Assembly: GCF_000715015.1 (NCBI RefSeq)
Contig: NZ_JMIW01000001.1
Location: 930,001 to 994,000, forward strand
Source of the DNA: Erythrobacter longus
GTDB taxonomy: Bacteria; Pseudomonadota; Alphaproteobacteria; Sphingomonadales; Sphingomonadaceae
Length of the DNA: 64,000 nucleotides
Direction of reading: 5' to 3'
The first letter of the stretch is position 1. The number at the start of each line of letters is the position of its first letter. The translations under genes and the position numbers were made by a program. A model generated the notes under the pieces. It was given only the letters and a program-made list of their open reading frames with translations. It was not told the origin of the DNA and made no database searches. Of the stretch, positions 26,848 through 35,333 are shown one piece after another.

Positions 26848-26869
26848 TTGCGACTCATACACATTTGCA
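26848..26869. promoter_or_regulatory. Iron-box-like operator upstream of the DUF6607 gene
   Basis: TTGCGA, 11 bases, TTGCA. The same half-sites at the same spacing occur upstream of the heme-type receptor at 29107-29128. They resemble alphaproteobacterial Fur-type sites (TGC-rich ends around an A/T-rich centre). It lies in the 51-base gap before the DUF6607 start. Confidence 0.5.
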
Positions 26870-26876
26870 ATTGAGT

Positions 26877-29027
26877 CTAAAAGCCCTTTGACCATGAAAG
26901 AGCGGCTTTGAAGTTTTGACCCGGCTGGCTGACCCCGGCGCTCACCACCTCGAAATCGGCATCGCCCACATTGTCGATGCCAAGGTCGAGCCGGAAATCA
27001 GCAAAAGGCCCGCTTTCGGGCTGGAACACGGCGTAGATATCGCCAACCAGAAAACCGTCGCGCGCCTGATTGGGGTCGTTCACCTCGTCAAAATCGGTCG
27101 CATAGGTCATTCTTGTGCCCACTCGCAGGCCGGTTTCCCCGACCCGGACGCCAAAATCGACGAAGAAAATGTCAGGGGTCAGAACACCTTCCAGAAATTC
27201 GCCGTTCTCCTCGTCAATGCCATCAATGCTGGAGAAATGACCGCGGGCATAGAATATGTCCGAACTGTAGCTGAACTCTGCCTCGAACCCCGTGATCCCG
27301 GCATTGGTGATGTTGACGTTCTGACTGGTATTGCCAAAGGCCGCGCCCGGACCGCAAGGCGGCACAAACGGACTTGCGACAAAACAGCCCGCAGGAATGT
27401 TCACATCAAGGCCGATGAGATTGTCGACCTGGCTGTCGTAATAGGACGCTTTGACTGTAAAGCGGTCGCCATCTTGAACAAGGTCAACAAAATCGAGCCC
27501 GGCGCCGATCTCCCACGTCTCGGATTCCTCCGATTGCAGATCGGCATTTCCGATAAACAGGTTTTGCACAAAGGCCGGGCCAAACGGTCCGGGCGGCGCG
27601 GAGAGATTGGGGATGGTGAAGTGGACACCGTCCGCAAATGCCTCGTTAAAGGACGGCGCGCGAAAACCGAGCGAGTAATTCCCAAAGATAAGCAGTTCGG
27701 GAATGGGCTTGTACGACACCCCAAGCTTGGGCGAGAATTCGTCATCGTCGATCTCGAAAGTTTCGTCATCGGCGGATGAACGGAACGAATCCCAGCGGAT
27801 GCCCGGAATAATGCTCAATTCACCGGGAATTCCGTCTGCAATGGTAATTTCCGCCTGAGCAAAAATACCGACAAACTCGGTGTCCGCATCGGGAACGCCG
27901 CCGCGTGTTCCATCAGGGGTTGCATTGTCGAGGCCCGTTTGTTCGTCGCGGTAATATTCGCCGCCATAGGTGAATGTGACAGAGGACGCATCGCCAAAGG
28001 CTATGCGGGAACGGTTGTCGATCATAAATCCAAGGGTTTCGACCGCACGATCGGTGGTTCGGGGGCTTTCCACCTCGTCCTCTTCCACCGAATTGCGGCT
28101 GTAATACCCCACGAGGTTCAGGTTGACCGCGTCGCTGGCCGGGTCGAATTTGAGCCCGAATTGCGCCGTGTCATTCTTCGCATCACGAAACACCAGAGCG
28201 TTGCCCGGCCCTGCGATATTGCCGCCTTGGGGGTTTTGGGGATCGCTCGAATCTGCCTGATACCGGGCATAGGATGCGTAAAGCTCGAGCGCATCGCTGG
28301 GCCGCGTAGTCACTTTGAAAAGGGCCGAATTGATCTCGTCATCGGATGGCAGCAGATCGCCACTGCCAAGCTCGATGCTGCCGCTGTCTCGATAAGTGTA
28401 ATGGCCAAGCACATCCCAGACCCCGTCGCTCGATTGGCCTGCGCCTGTCACACCGATGCGAAATTCGTCGTTCACCGATTGATAGCCAGTGGCAAGGCGC
28501 ACAGCGAAACGCTCCCCATCATCCAGAAGGTCGCGCGCGGTCACGGTGCGAGTGGCGATCACACCGCCAAGCGCACCCGAACCATAAAGCGCAGAGCTTG
28601 GCCCCCTCACCACTTCCACCGTTTGCACAAGTTCAGGGTCGATGAAAAATCGCCCGTCATGGCCGGAGATAAAGCTTTGCCGCGCACCGTCCTGAAAGAT
28701 CAAAACGCCGTTTCCGCCAATACCGCGGATTGACGGTGCATCGCCTGTTCGCCGGGGCCCTGAATCGAACTGGGCGCCAGGAATGGCGTCAAAGACATCT
28801 TGCAGGGTTGAGGGGTTGAAGTCCTCTATAATTGCGCGCTCGACGACGCTGACCTGGCCCGGAAAATCAAAGGCGCGGATCGGGTTTTTCGTCGCGGTCA
28901 CTGTAATGACAGGTTCGCCCGTTTCGGGATCAACCTGCGTGTTTTCAGCCCGCGCCCGATCTGCACCGCCAACCAGAGCGACGGCCGCAATGACGAGGAG
29001 AGACGCAGTGTGGAATGATGGTTTCAA
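26877..29027 (-). CDS. TonB-dependent hemoglobin/heme-type receptor
   Basis: A 716-residue receptor of the hemoglobin/heme class: signal peptide (ending RARA), TonB box VITVTATKNP, plug with SIRGIGGNGVLIFQDGARQSF and EVVRGPSSALYGSGALGGVI, and a barrel ending in Phe. The heme-receptor signature is visible: FRAPSFNEAF followed by a His in GVHFTIPN and then NADLQSE, matching the FRAP...NPNL region with the conserved heme-ligand histidine between. An iron-box-like operator lies 80 bases upstream. It is followed by the DUF6607 gene; no ABC heme importer or heme oxygenase is in the window. Confidence 0.9.
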   Translation of the reverse strand: MKPSFHTASLLVIAAVALVGGADRARAENTQVDPETGEPVITVTATKNPIRAFDFPGQVSVVERAIIEDFNPSTLQDVFDAIPGAQFDSGPRRTGDAPSIRGIGGNGVLIFQDGARQSFISGHDGRFFIDPELVQTVEVVRGPSSALYGSGALGGVIATRTVTARDLLDDGERFAVRLATGYQSVNDEFRIGVTGAGQSSDGVWDVLGHYTYRDSGSIELGSGDLLPSDDEINSALFKVTTRPSDALELYASYARYQADSSDPQNPQGGNIAGPGNALVFRDAKNDTAQFGLKFDPASDAVNLNLVGYYSRNSVEEDEVESPRTTDRAVETLGFMIDNRSRIAFGDASSVTFTYGGEYYRDEQTGLDNATPDGTRGGVPDADTEFVGIFAQAEITIADGIPGELSIIPGIRWDSFRSSADDETFEIDDDEFSPKLGVSYKPIPELLIFGNYSLGFRAPSFNEAFADGVHFTIPNLSAPPGPFGPAFVQNLFIGNADLQSEESETWEIGAGLDFVDLVQDGDRFTVKASYYDSQVDNLIGLDVNIPAGCFVASPFVPPCGPGAAFGNTSQNVNITNAGITGFEAEFSYSSDIFYARGHFSSIDGIDEENGEFLEGVLTPDIFFVDFGVRVGETGLRVGTRMTYATDFDEVNDPNQARDGFLVGDIYAVFQPESGPFADFRLDLGIDNVGDADFEVVSAGVSQPGQNFKAALSWSKGF

Positions 29028-29106
29028 TGAAAGACCCCTGGGAAATGCAGTTCATGATTCGCTAATGCAAACCAATTGCATCAAGGCCACGGCCTTTGCA
29101 AGTCTA

Positions 29107-29128
29107 TTGCGAATAATTATTACTTGCA
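29107..29128. promoter_or_regulatory. Iron-box-like operator upstream of the heme-type receptor
   Basis: TTGCGAATAATTATTACTTG followed by CA: half-sites TTGCGA and TTGCA 11 bases apart with a self-complementary AATAATTATT centre, a good fit to a Fur-type site. A further inverted pair TGCAA/TTGCA lies nearer the gene at about 29066-29080 and may be part of the same control region. Confidence 0.6.
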
Positions 29129-29231
29129 GGGGTGTTCAGCAGGCGAGCAGCTAGGTCACGAGCTTGCGGCCCATTCCCGAAAAGCCTTTGCTGGAGTGTG
29201 AAAGTGGGGAAGCCTGCCCCGTCAATGACCG

Positions 29232-30023
29232 CTATTGGCCCATCGCCAGCGCCAGGAAGTTGGGCTGACCGTTGCTTGCCGTGACGCCGCCATCCACGGG
29301 CAGGTTTACGCCGGTGATAAAGCTTGCATCTTCGCTCGCAAGGAAAGCGGCGGCGGCGGCGATGTCTTCGGGTTCGCCAATGCGGCCAAGGGCGACGCGC
29401 TGCATGAAGTTTGCGACCATCGGTTCGCTCGACAAGATGCCTTCAACCATGTCCGAGCGCGTGATTGACGGGTTGATCGCGTTCACCCGGATGCCAAGCC
29501 CGCCCACCTGCAGTGCAAGGCCACGGGTAAAGTTCGTCACCGCGCCTTTGGACGCGTTGTAAACGGGCAACATGGAATCCCCGCCCATCCCCGAAACGCT
29601 TGAGATATTGATGATGGAACCTTTGGTCGCTTTGAGATGCGGGATCGCCTCCCGGCTCATGTAAAGGACGCCTTTGACATTGATGTCGATGATACGGTCG
29701 ATTTCTTCGTCCGATGTTTTGTGCATCATCGATCCGCCGCCAACGCCGGCATTGTTGACCATGACATCAAGGCCGCCAAACTTGTCCACCGCAGCGCCGA
29801 CGATCTCCTTGGCAAAGGCGCTTTTGCTGACATCGCCCGGCACCACCAGAGTGCGCTCGGGATCAAGGCTTGCCGCGGTGCCCGCGCATTTTTCGGCATT
29901 ACGGGCGTTGATGATGACATTCGCGCCCTCATCATGGAACCGGCGCGCGATGGCCTCACCAATTCCGGTCGATGAGCCTGTTACGATGACGGTTTTGCCA
30001 GTGAAGCGTCCAGAGTGAGCCAT
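29232..30023 (-). CDS. Short-chain dehydrogenase/reductase
   Basis: A 263-residue classical SDR: TGSSTGIGEAIA for the cofactor, NARNAEK after strand 2 (an Arg that often goes with NADPH), NNAGVGGGS, the serine in INISSVSGMGG, and YNASK. It resembles glucose-1-dehydrogenase or 3-oxoacyl-ACP reductase-type members; the substrate is unknown. It stands alone between the heme-receptor operator region and the protease-nuclease gene. It is unrelated in sequence detail to the SDR at 12609-13397. Confidence 0.88.
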   Translation of the reverse strand: MAHSGRFTGKTVIVTGSSTGIGEAIARRFHDEGANVIINARNAEKCAGTAASLDPERTLVVPGDVSKSAFAKEIVGAAVDKFGGLDVMVNNAGVGGGSMMHKTSDEEIDRIIDINVKGVLYMSREAIPHLKATKGSIINISSVSGMGGDSMLPVYNASKGAVTNFTRGLALQVGGLGIRVNAINPSITRSDMVEGILSSEPMVANFMQRVALGRIGEPEDIAAAAAFLASEDASFITGVNLPVDGGVTASNGQPNFLALAMGQ

Positions 30024-30103
30024 GCGAATTTCCTTTGGTTGAGCGCGGATTTGTCGTCCGGCTTATCGATCCTCAAGGAATGCGCAAGGTTTGGCCCGCC
30101 TCT

Positions 30104-32407
30104 TCAACCCAAAATGATGTCTGAAAAATCCAGAATTTCGCCGTCCTGACTTTGCCGGGAAAAACTCTCCTGCCCCGAGCCGCGGCGAGGTGCACAGACC
30201 CGGTGCGGCTCGCGCGTTCTGGCGAGGGGATCTGCATCACTAAGCGGTTTTTTGCCGCGTCCCACGCCGCTGGTAAAGCGCAGGCCTGTTAGGCCTTCGA
30301 CCTCTGCGACAGGCACCTGAAATGTCCTGTACGCGCCAAGCCGATCGCGCTCGGCCCCTTCAAGGCCGTGGTCGTCCACCACCTCTTCCTGGCTTAAGAG
30401 ATAGGCCGTCGCAAACAGATCGCCATCCGGGTTGATCGCGGCCAGAACTTTCCAAAACTCAAGCGGATAGGCCAGACCGCGATATTCCGGGTCAGCAAGG
30501 CCAAAGACGGGGCCAGTGAAGGCCTGCAGCTTGAACTGGCTCTCCAACGAACTGTTCTCAAGGATGTAGCGTTCGAGCCCCTGCCACAGCTGTTTATTCT
30601 GGTTAAAGCGCGAATGTTGGGGCACGCAATTGGTCCAGGTGCAGGTGTTGTTTGCGCTGATTGTTGCGGCAATCGGGTCTGCGCCAAATTCCAGATCTTC
30701 GCGCCTTGTCAGGTGGCCCCGGTCGAATTTGTTGTGCTTGTAATAGCTGTTGTCGACTTGAGCATCGCGGGCGATCCGGTCGTCATACATCCACCGGTCA
30801 TCGCGGCCCGAAAGATAGGGCCGCATTCCCCAATCGACATTGGCCGCAGAATAGAAGGCAAACTTTCGCTGCGCATTCATGACAACCGAATAGTTGACGT
30901 AATTGAGAACGCCGGCTTCTTTTTGTGCGTCAGAGAAGGTTTCGCCATAGGCATCGCGCAAAGGGGCCACTTTTGCAGCAAATTCGGGGATCAATTCAGG
31001 CAGGTTGACGGTCTTTGCCCCCCGCCCAAGGAAGCGCGGGTCAAAGCCATCAGCGCCCACCCAATCCCTTTCAGGGTCAACCGGTGCGCGAAGCTTGGCG
31101 CTCTTTTCGTAAGCTCTCCCATTCTGGCCCTTGAACTCAAGATCGCCGAGCCCTTGCATATCGGCAGAATCGACGCTCACCACGCCGTCCTTGATGGAAA
31201 GCGTCAGGTTGATCGTCTGATCGCCTGAAACTGTGGCCGCAAGAGCTGGTACTGCGACAGGCAACGCCTTGCCTGACCTGGTGTCAATCGCCTCTCCATC
31301 GGCCGGCTTCATATAGTCAGCAACCTTAACCGTGCGCGCAATCTGCACCAGGCTTTCAGGCAGCTTTCCACCCCGGAACATCACCGGAAGCCGCGAAGTG
31401 ATATCGCGCACGCCGACATTGAGCATCGGCGCAATCATCGGGTGGGTCGCAATCTCCAGATCGGTGCGCAAACGCTCAATAATCTTGGAGATGCGGATGC
31501 CTTCATTGGCGATCCAATCAATATCAACATCGTCATGGATCGAAGGGTTGTAATCCTGACCATCGACCGTTTTCCACGCGCCATCCTCAATCCGCGGCAC
31601 GCCTGAATGGTGCAATGCCACCACCAGCCAATCATTGGTGAAGACGGGCGAGCCTGACGATCCGCCTAAAGTATCGGTCGAATACCACAGCACATCATCG
31701 CTGCGCGCCAGAAACTGATTGTCGCGCGCGCACACCTGTTTGCGTTCACCATTGGGATGCTGGATGATGGTGAGCCATTCGCCCTCCATAACCTTGCCCA
31801 GCTCAGCAATCAGAGGGAGCCAGCCCACCTCTGCAAGGGTCGTCTTTGTCCCTTCAGGGCCACCAATGGATTCTTCCTCCACCGCGACAATGGTGAAATC
31901 CAGACGTTCATTGGTGTAGAACAATTTTTGCGGGTTAAGTCGAAAACGCAAGGGAGTGCGATCCTGGCCCAGCAAATCGCGCTCATAGAACATCTGTATC
32001 TCGCTGGCGCGGGCGAGTTCTTCGTTCTTGAGCACGTGGTTATTGGTCATCAACACGCCATCACCCACGAAAAAGCCTGATCCAAAACCAAGCCTGCGTC
32101 CGCGCCCGTTGATGATTTCCACCCGCACCACCGCCCGCGCGACCAAGGCCCCGCGTGGCAGATAGTTTGCATCCTGAAGCTCGTTGCCGCCAATGATGCG
32201 TTCAAAGGCTTGCTGTGCCTCGCGCTCTTCGGAATAGAGGTTTTCGAGCATCCGGCGGCGCTGCTGTTTCTGGTGCTCGCTCGCGATCTGGTCTGGCGAG
32301 CCCATCCGAACCTCGCGGGTGAGCCGCTCAATATCGGTGCCGCTTTCCGCAATTCGGGCAGCCGCCTTATTGGCCGCTTCATAAAAAGCTGGAGTTTTAA
32401 TCGCCAT
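30104..32407 (-). CDS. Trypsin-like protease fused to a DRGH (DNA/RNA non-specific) endonuclease
   Basis: A 767-residue two-enzyme protein. Residues 1-75 are helical and highly charged, with no signal peptide. Residues about 105-275 are a trypsin-like domain with His124 (TNNHVL), Asp170 (ERLDFTIV) and Ser251 (GSSGSPVF). A roughly 230-residue linker follows. Residues about 500-680 form an Endonuclease_NS (NucA/Serratia type) domain with DRGH at 562-565 and the metal-binding Asn near 602 (RFNQNKQLW). Both catalytic sets look intact. I chose ATG 32407, preceded by GGAGG. Without a signal it probably acts in the cytoplasm or leaves by a non-Sec route; a conflict or cell-death role is possible but not shown. 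Confidence 0.88.
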   Translation of the reverse strand: MAIKTPAFYEAANKAAARIAESGTDIERLTREVRMGSPDQIASEHQKQQRRRMLENLYSEEREAQQAFERIIGGNELQDANYLPRGALVARAVVRVEIINGRGRRLGFGSGFFVGDGVLMTNNHVLKNEELARASEIQMFYERDLLGQDRTPLRFRLNPQKLFYTNERLDFTIVAVEEESIGGPEGTKTTLAEVGWLPLIAELGKVMEGEWLTIIQHPNGERKQVCARDNQFLARSDDVLWYSTDTLGGSSGSPVFTNDWLVVALHHSGVPRIEDGAWKTVDGQDYNPSIHDDVDIDWIANEGIRISKIIERLRTDLEIATHPMIAPMLNVGVRDITSRLPVMFRGGKLPESLVQIARTVKVADYMKPADGEAIDTRSGKALPVAVPALAATVSGDQTINLTLSIKDGVVSVDSADMQGLGDLEFKGQNGRAYEKSAKLRAPVDPERDWVGADGFDPRFLGRGAKTVNLPELIPEFAAKVAPLRDAYGETFSDAQKEAGVLNYVNYSVVMNAQRKFAFYSAANVDWGMRPYLSGRDDRWMYDDRIARDAQVDNSYYKHNKFDRGHLTRREDLEFGADPIAATISANNTCTWTNCVPQHSRFNQNKQLWQGLERYILENSSLESQFKLQAFTGPVFGLADPEYRGLAYPLEFWKVLAAINPDGDLFATAYLLSQEEVVDDHGLEGAERDRLGAYRTFQVPVAEVEGLTGLRFTSGVGRGKKPLSDADPLARTREPHRVCAPRRGSGQESFSRQSQDGEILDFSDIILG

Positions 32408-32466
32408 CTTATCCTCCCCGAACGATGCCATGTCCCTCTACATTGAAACAAAACGCAGGCTAATAC

Positions 32467-32483
32467 TTGTGAGATTGTCACAA
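32467..32483. promoter_or_regulatory. Perfect 6-bp dyad, CRP-like half-sites
   Basis: TTGTGA, GATTG, TCACAA lies between the divergent protease-nuclease and thioredoxin genes. The half-sites are those of CRP-family regulators (TGTGA/TCACA), but the 5-base spacer is one shorter than the usual 6. It may be an operator for either gene. Confidence 0.35.
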
Positions 32484-32628
32484 ATTCTGCGTCAAAAGTG
32501 AAATCGTGCGGGATTGTAGGGCCAGGGTCAAATTTCTTGACCTCCCTTGTAACCGGCCCGCGGAAGCCTTCGAACACCAAGGAGAGCCCGGCCACTTGTG
32601 CCGCCAAAAACCTATGGAGTTTTAGAAA

Positions 32629-33030
32629 ATGACCCGTCTTTTCCTTATCATCGCCGTCATCGGCGCTTTCGTTATCGGTGCAACGCAGCTCACCGCGCAG
32701 GCCAGCGCGGCGGATTGGTCCACTTATGACGAAGCCGAGTTTATGATGGCGCAAAAGAAGGGCAAGACCATCGTGGTCGATGTCTATGCCGACTGGTGCC
32801 CGACGTGCCGCGCGCAGGCCCCCATCCTTGATGAACTTCGCGCAGAAAAGCAAAGCGATGACGTTCTGTTTGTGAAGGTCAATTTCGATGATGAAAAAGC
32901 CTTCCTTCGCGCAAACCGAATCCCGCGTCAGTCAACCGTGCTGGTCTTCAAAGGCATGGACGAAGTTGCGCGCTCTATCGCCCAAACCAACCGCACACGC
33001 TTGCGCAGTGTTGTCCTAGGCGCGCTTTAA
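32629..33030 (+). CDS. Thioredoxin-family exported thiol protein
   Basis: A 133-residue protein with an N-terminal signal or anchor (LFLIIAVIGAFVIGATQLTAQASA) and a thioredoxin fold with VVDVYADWCPTCRAQAP, where CPTC is the active site, and a cis-Pro-like RIPRQSTVLVF. It is most similar in style to the C-terminal thioredoxin domain of DsbD. The next gene, 10 bases on, encodes a CcdA-type membrane electron carrier, its likely reducing partner. Start ATG 32629 follows GGAGTT. Location is probably periplasmic. Confidence 0.88.
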   Translation: MTRLFLIIAVIGAFVIGATQLTAQASAADWSTYDEAEFMMAQKKGKTIVVDVYADWCPTCRAQAPILDELRAEKQSDDVLFVKVNFDDEKAFLRANRIPRQSTVLVFKGMDEVARSIAQTNRTRLRSVVLGAL

Positions 33031-33040
33031 GGCTCATTTC

Positions 33041-33760
33041 ATGTTCGCCAGCGCCTTCTTGTCCTTTGTCGCAGGGCTTGTGACCATCTTGAACCCTTGC
33101 GTTTTGCCGCTGGTGCCGATCCTTGTGGCATCGGCGCTGGGCAAGAGTAGATTTGGGCCACTCGCTTTGGCGGGCGGCCTCATCACAAGCTTCACCCTGT
33201 TTGGCTTTACCGTGATCGCCTTTGGTTATTCGCTTGGCATCAACGAACAAATGGTGCGCCTTTTCGCAGGCGCGTTGCTGGCGGTGGCAGGGGTGGTCCT
33301 GCTCGTGCCCCAGGCTCAAACGGCATTGAGCGCAGCAGCAGCCCCGATTGCCAATTTCGGCAATCGGCGGCTGTCGGTGTTAAGCGGTGAAGGCTGGCAT
33401 GGGCAATTTGCCATTGGCCTGTTGCTGGGCGTTGTGTGGGCACCGTGCGTTGGCCCGACGCTTGGTGTTGCCATTGCTGCGGCCAGTCAGGGTCAGGACC
33501 TGCTCGCAAGCTTCCTGATCTTCCTGATATTTGGCCTTGGTGTTGCAACATCTGTGCTCGTCTTTGCCTATGGCTCACGCAAAGCCATGGGGGAACGCCG
33601 TAAGACGCTGGCGGTGGTGGCACGTTTTGGCAAACCACTGTTTGGCGGCGCGCTTGTGGTGGTTGGCCTGATGGTCATGACCGGCTTTGACAAGGTCATC
33701 GAAATCGCGCTTCTCGATGCCCTTCCCCCGTCGGTCATTCAATTCACAACATCGTTCTAA
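33041..33760 (+). CDS. CcdA-family membrane thiol-electron transporter
   Basis: A 239-residue protein with about six membrane helices and the two conserved cysteines of the CcdA/DsbD core: FVAGLVTILNPCVLPLVPIL near the start and GVVWAPCVGPTLGVA in the middle. CcdA passes electrons from cytoplasmic thioredoxin to periplasmic thiol proteins, for cytochrome c maturation or disulfide reduction. It is paired with the thioredoxin-like gene just upstream. A full-length DsbD is encoded separately at 40605-42713. Confidence 0.9.
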   Translation: MFASAFLSFVAGLVTILNPCVLPLVPILVASALGKSRFGPLALAGGLITSFTLFGFTVIAFGYSLGINEQMVRLFAGALLAVAGVVLLVPQAQTALSAAAAPIANFGNRRLSVLSGEGWHGQFAIGLLLGVVWAPCVGPTLGVAIAAASQGQDLLASFLIFLIFGLGVATSVLVFAYGSRKAMGERRKTLAVVARFGKPLFGGALVVVGLMVMTGFDKVIEIALLDALPPSVIQFTTSF

Positions 33761-33767
33761 ACGCCCT

Positions 33768-33797
33768 CTTTTGCCAGAGGCCCTTTTGCCAGAGGCC
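33768..33797. repeat. 15-bp perfect tandem duplication
   Basis: CTTTTGCCAGAGGCC occurs twice head to tail immediately after the CcdA-type gene, 8 bases past its stop. The unit has no obvious hairpin of its own. Confidence 0.85.
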
Positions 33798-33846
33798 GCT
33801 CTTTAAGGCATAAGAGTTGGTGCGACAGGAGCGGGAGAGCAAAGCG

Positions 33847-34236
33847 ATGAATGACCAAACAGGACCGCGCGTGACCGGCCTTGGCGGCGTATTCTATGTG
33901 GCAGGCGACCCGGAGGCGACACGGGCGTGGTACCGTGAAAAGCTGGGCGTGGATGGCGAATATGGCCCGCAGTTTGCCTGGAATGACGAACCCAAGGAAA
34001 ATCCTTATTCGCTTGTCAGTCACTTCAAGGATGATGAGTATATCAAGCCCGGCAAGGGCGGTTTTATGATAAACCTGCGCGTTGCGGATTTGGACGGCTT
34101 TGTCGAAATCCTCAAATCGCGCGATGTCGAAGTGCTCGATACAGCGGATGAGGGATACGGAAAGTTTGCCTGGATCCTTGATCCCAACGGGGTCAAAATC
34201 GAACTGTGGGAACAGGTGGCGGACGAAACACCTTAA
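33847..34236 (+). CDS. VOC-family (glyoxalase/bleomycin-resistance fold) protein
   Basis: The 129-residue protein has the vicinal-oxygen-chelate pattern: GLGGVFYVAGDPEATRAWYREKLGV at the start and an end with KFAWILDPNGVKIELWEQ, which supplies the usual metal-ligand Glu. Members include glyoxalase I, dioxygenases and antibiotic-binding proteins; the exact activity is not readable. I start at ATG 33847 with GGAG upstream rather than at a GTG ten codons earlier. A 12-bp tandem array begins right at its stop codon. Confidence 0.85.
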   Translation: MNDQTGPRVTGLGGVFYVAGDPEATRAWYREKLGVDGEYGPQFAWNDEPKENPYSLVSHFKDDEYIKPGKGGFMINLRVADLDGFVEILKSRDVEVLDTADEGYGKFAWILDPNGVKIELWEQVADETP

Positions 34237-34281
34237 GGCCGGTCCCAATGCCGGTCCCAAGGCCGGTCCCAAGGCCGGGCC
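34235..34281. repeat. 12-bp tandem array at the VOC gene stop codon
   Basis: Four consecutive units of AAGGCCGGTCCC (second unit AATGCCGGTCCC, fourth ending GGGCCT). The first unit contains the last two bases of the TAA stop. GGCC/GGTCC content makes alternative hairpins possible, so it may act in termination. Confidence 0.85.
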
Positions 34282-34329
34282 TAACTGCTTAGGGATGCGT
34301 TAACCATTGGTTGATACCTTTTGTTAGGT

Positions 34330-35130
34330 ATGAAACGCAGAAATCCTCCCGGAAATTGTCCTCGCCATTTGGCACCGGCATTCTTGGCTGTATTCCTGGC
34401 TGCATCTGTGGCTGGATGCGGCGGGATTATTCCGGTGGGCGGCGGATCGGGTGAGAAAAACTCATCTTCCAATTCTGCCCCCAATTACGATCGCCAGGCA
34501 TCGCGGCCCAATGTCGCGGCTGCTGCGCAAAGTGTCGCACGCCGTCCGGCAGAGGCAAGCTGTATCCGCTCATTAGGCTCCAGCGGGACGCGTTTCACCG
34601 CGCTTCCCGACACTTACGCAGGGCCCGGATGCCACCGCCTTGGTACGGTTCAACTGATGTCGATCAACGGGGATCGCGGTTCTTTCGCGGTCAGCAACAT
34701 TGGCGCTGTTCAATGCGATGTCGCCAATGCGTTCAGCAATTGGGCGCGTTTTGGCGTTGATCGCGCCGCGCGCCAGATTTTGGGCAGCCCCCTTGCCAGA
34801 ATTGAAACGATGGGCAGCTATGCCTGCCGAAATGTGGCGGGGTCAAACAAAAGGTCTGCGCATTCGCGCGCTGAGGCGATTGATGTGTCCGGTTTTGTGC
34901 TGGCGGATGGTCGGCGTATTCGGCTGGACGAGGATTGGAACGGTGGAAGCGCGGCGGAACGCGAATTCCTGCGCGTGGTCAGATCCTCTGCCTGCAAGCG
35001 GTTTGGAACGGTGCTTAGCCCCGATTATGACCGTGCCCATGCCGATCACTTTCACTTGGAAGGATCAAACCAGCCCTTTGACGCCGGGTCTTCTGGCGGC
35101 GTTTCATCAGGCACAGGTTTTTGCCGCTAA
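34330..35130 (+). CDS. Extensin-like C-terminal domain lipoprotein
   Basis: The 266-residue protein has a signal with lipobox (FLAASVAGCGG), a Ser/Asn/Pro-rich linker, and an extensin-like C-terminal domain of four to six Cys with NKRSAHSRAEAIDVSGFVLADG and DYDRAHADHFHLEG. The His/Asp pattern resembles metal-dependent peptidoglycan-type peptidases, and many alphaproteobacteria carry such proteins. Start is ATG 34330 (a TTG three codons earlier is unlikely). Probably envelope-located; the substrate is unknown. Confidence 0.88.
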   Translation: MKRRNPPGNCPRHLAPAFLAVFLAASVAGCGGIIPVGGGSGEKNSSSNSAPNYDRQASRPNVAAAAQSVARRPAEASCIRSLGSSGTRFTALPDTYAGPGCHRLGTVQLMSINGDRGSFAVSNIGAVQCDVANAFSNWARFGVDRAARQILGSPLARIETMGSYACRNVAGSNKRSAHSRAEAIDVSGFVLADGRRIRLDEDWNGGSAAEREFLRVVRSSACKRFGTVLSPDYDRAHADHFHLEGSNQPFDAGSSGGVSSGTGFCR

Positions 35131-35207
35131 CGCGCCAGTGTGTTCCCATCGCGGCATAAGGCACACGCGGTCCTTGGATCGCCAAAAAGCAGGCTCCCAA
35201 AACCAGT

Positions 35208-35289
35208 CACGGCCCCGACACTTAGGGAATGTCGAGGCCGTGCGGGTACCAAGGGCGAGGTGGCTTTCGCTACTCAAAAGAGCGCCCTT
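35208..35289. other. Structured intergenic segment, possible small RNA or terminator
   Basis: A strong hairpin (CACGGCCCCGACA at 35208-35220 with TGTCGAGGCCGTG at 35230-35242, 12 of 13 paired) is followed by a second inverted pair (AAGGGCG at 35251, CGCCCTT at 35283). The segment fills the gap between convergent extensin-like and LuxR genes. No clean T-run adjoins the first stem on either strand, so it is not a textbook terminator. Confidence 0.4.
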
Positions 35290-35333
35290 CGCAGGATGGA
35301 TGCCGGAAGTAGACCAGCAATTCTTAAGCAGAC

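Noticed and set aside
27939..28733. A 264-codon plus-strand frame
   Set aside because: It lies opposite the heme-type TonB receptor, whose barrel and plug motifs are clear.
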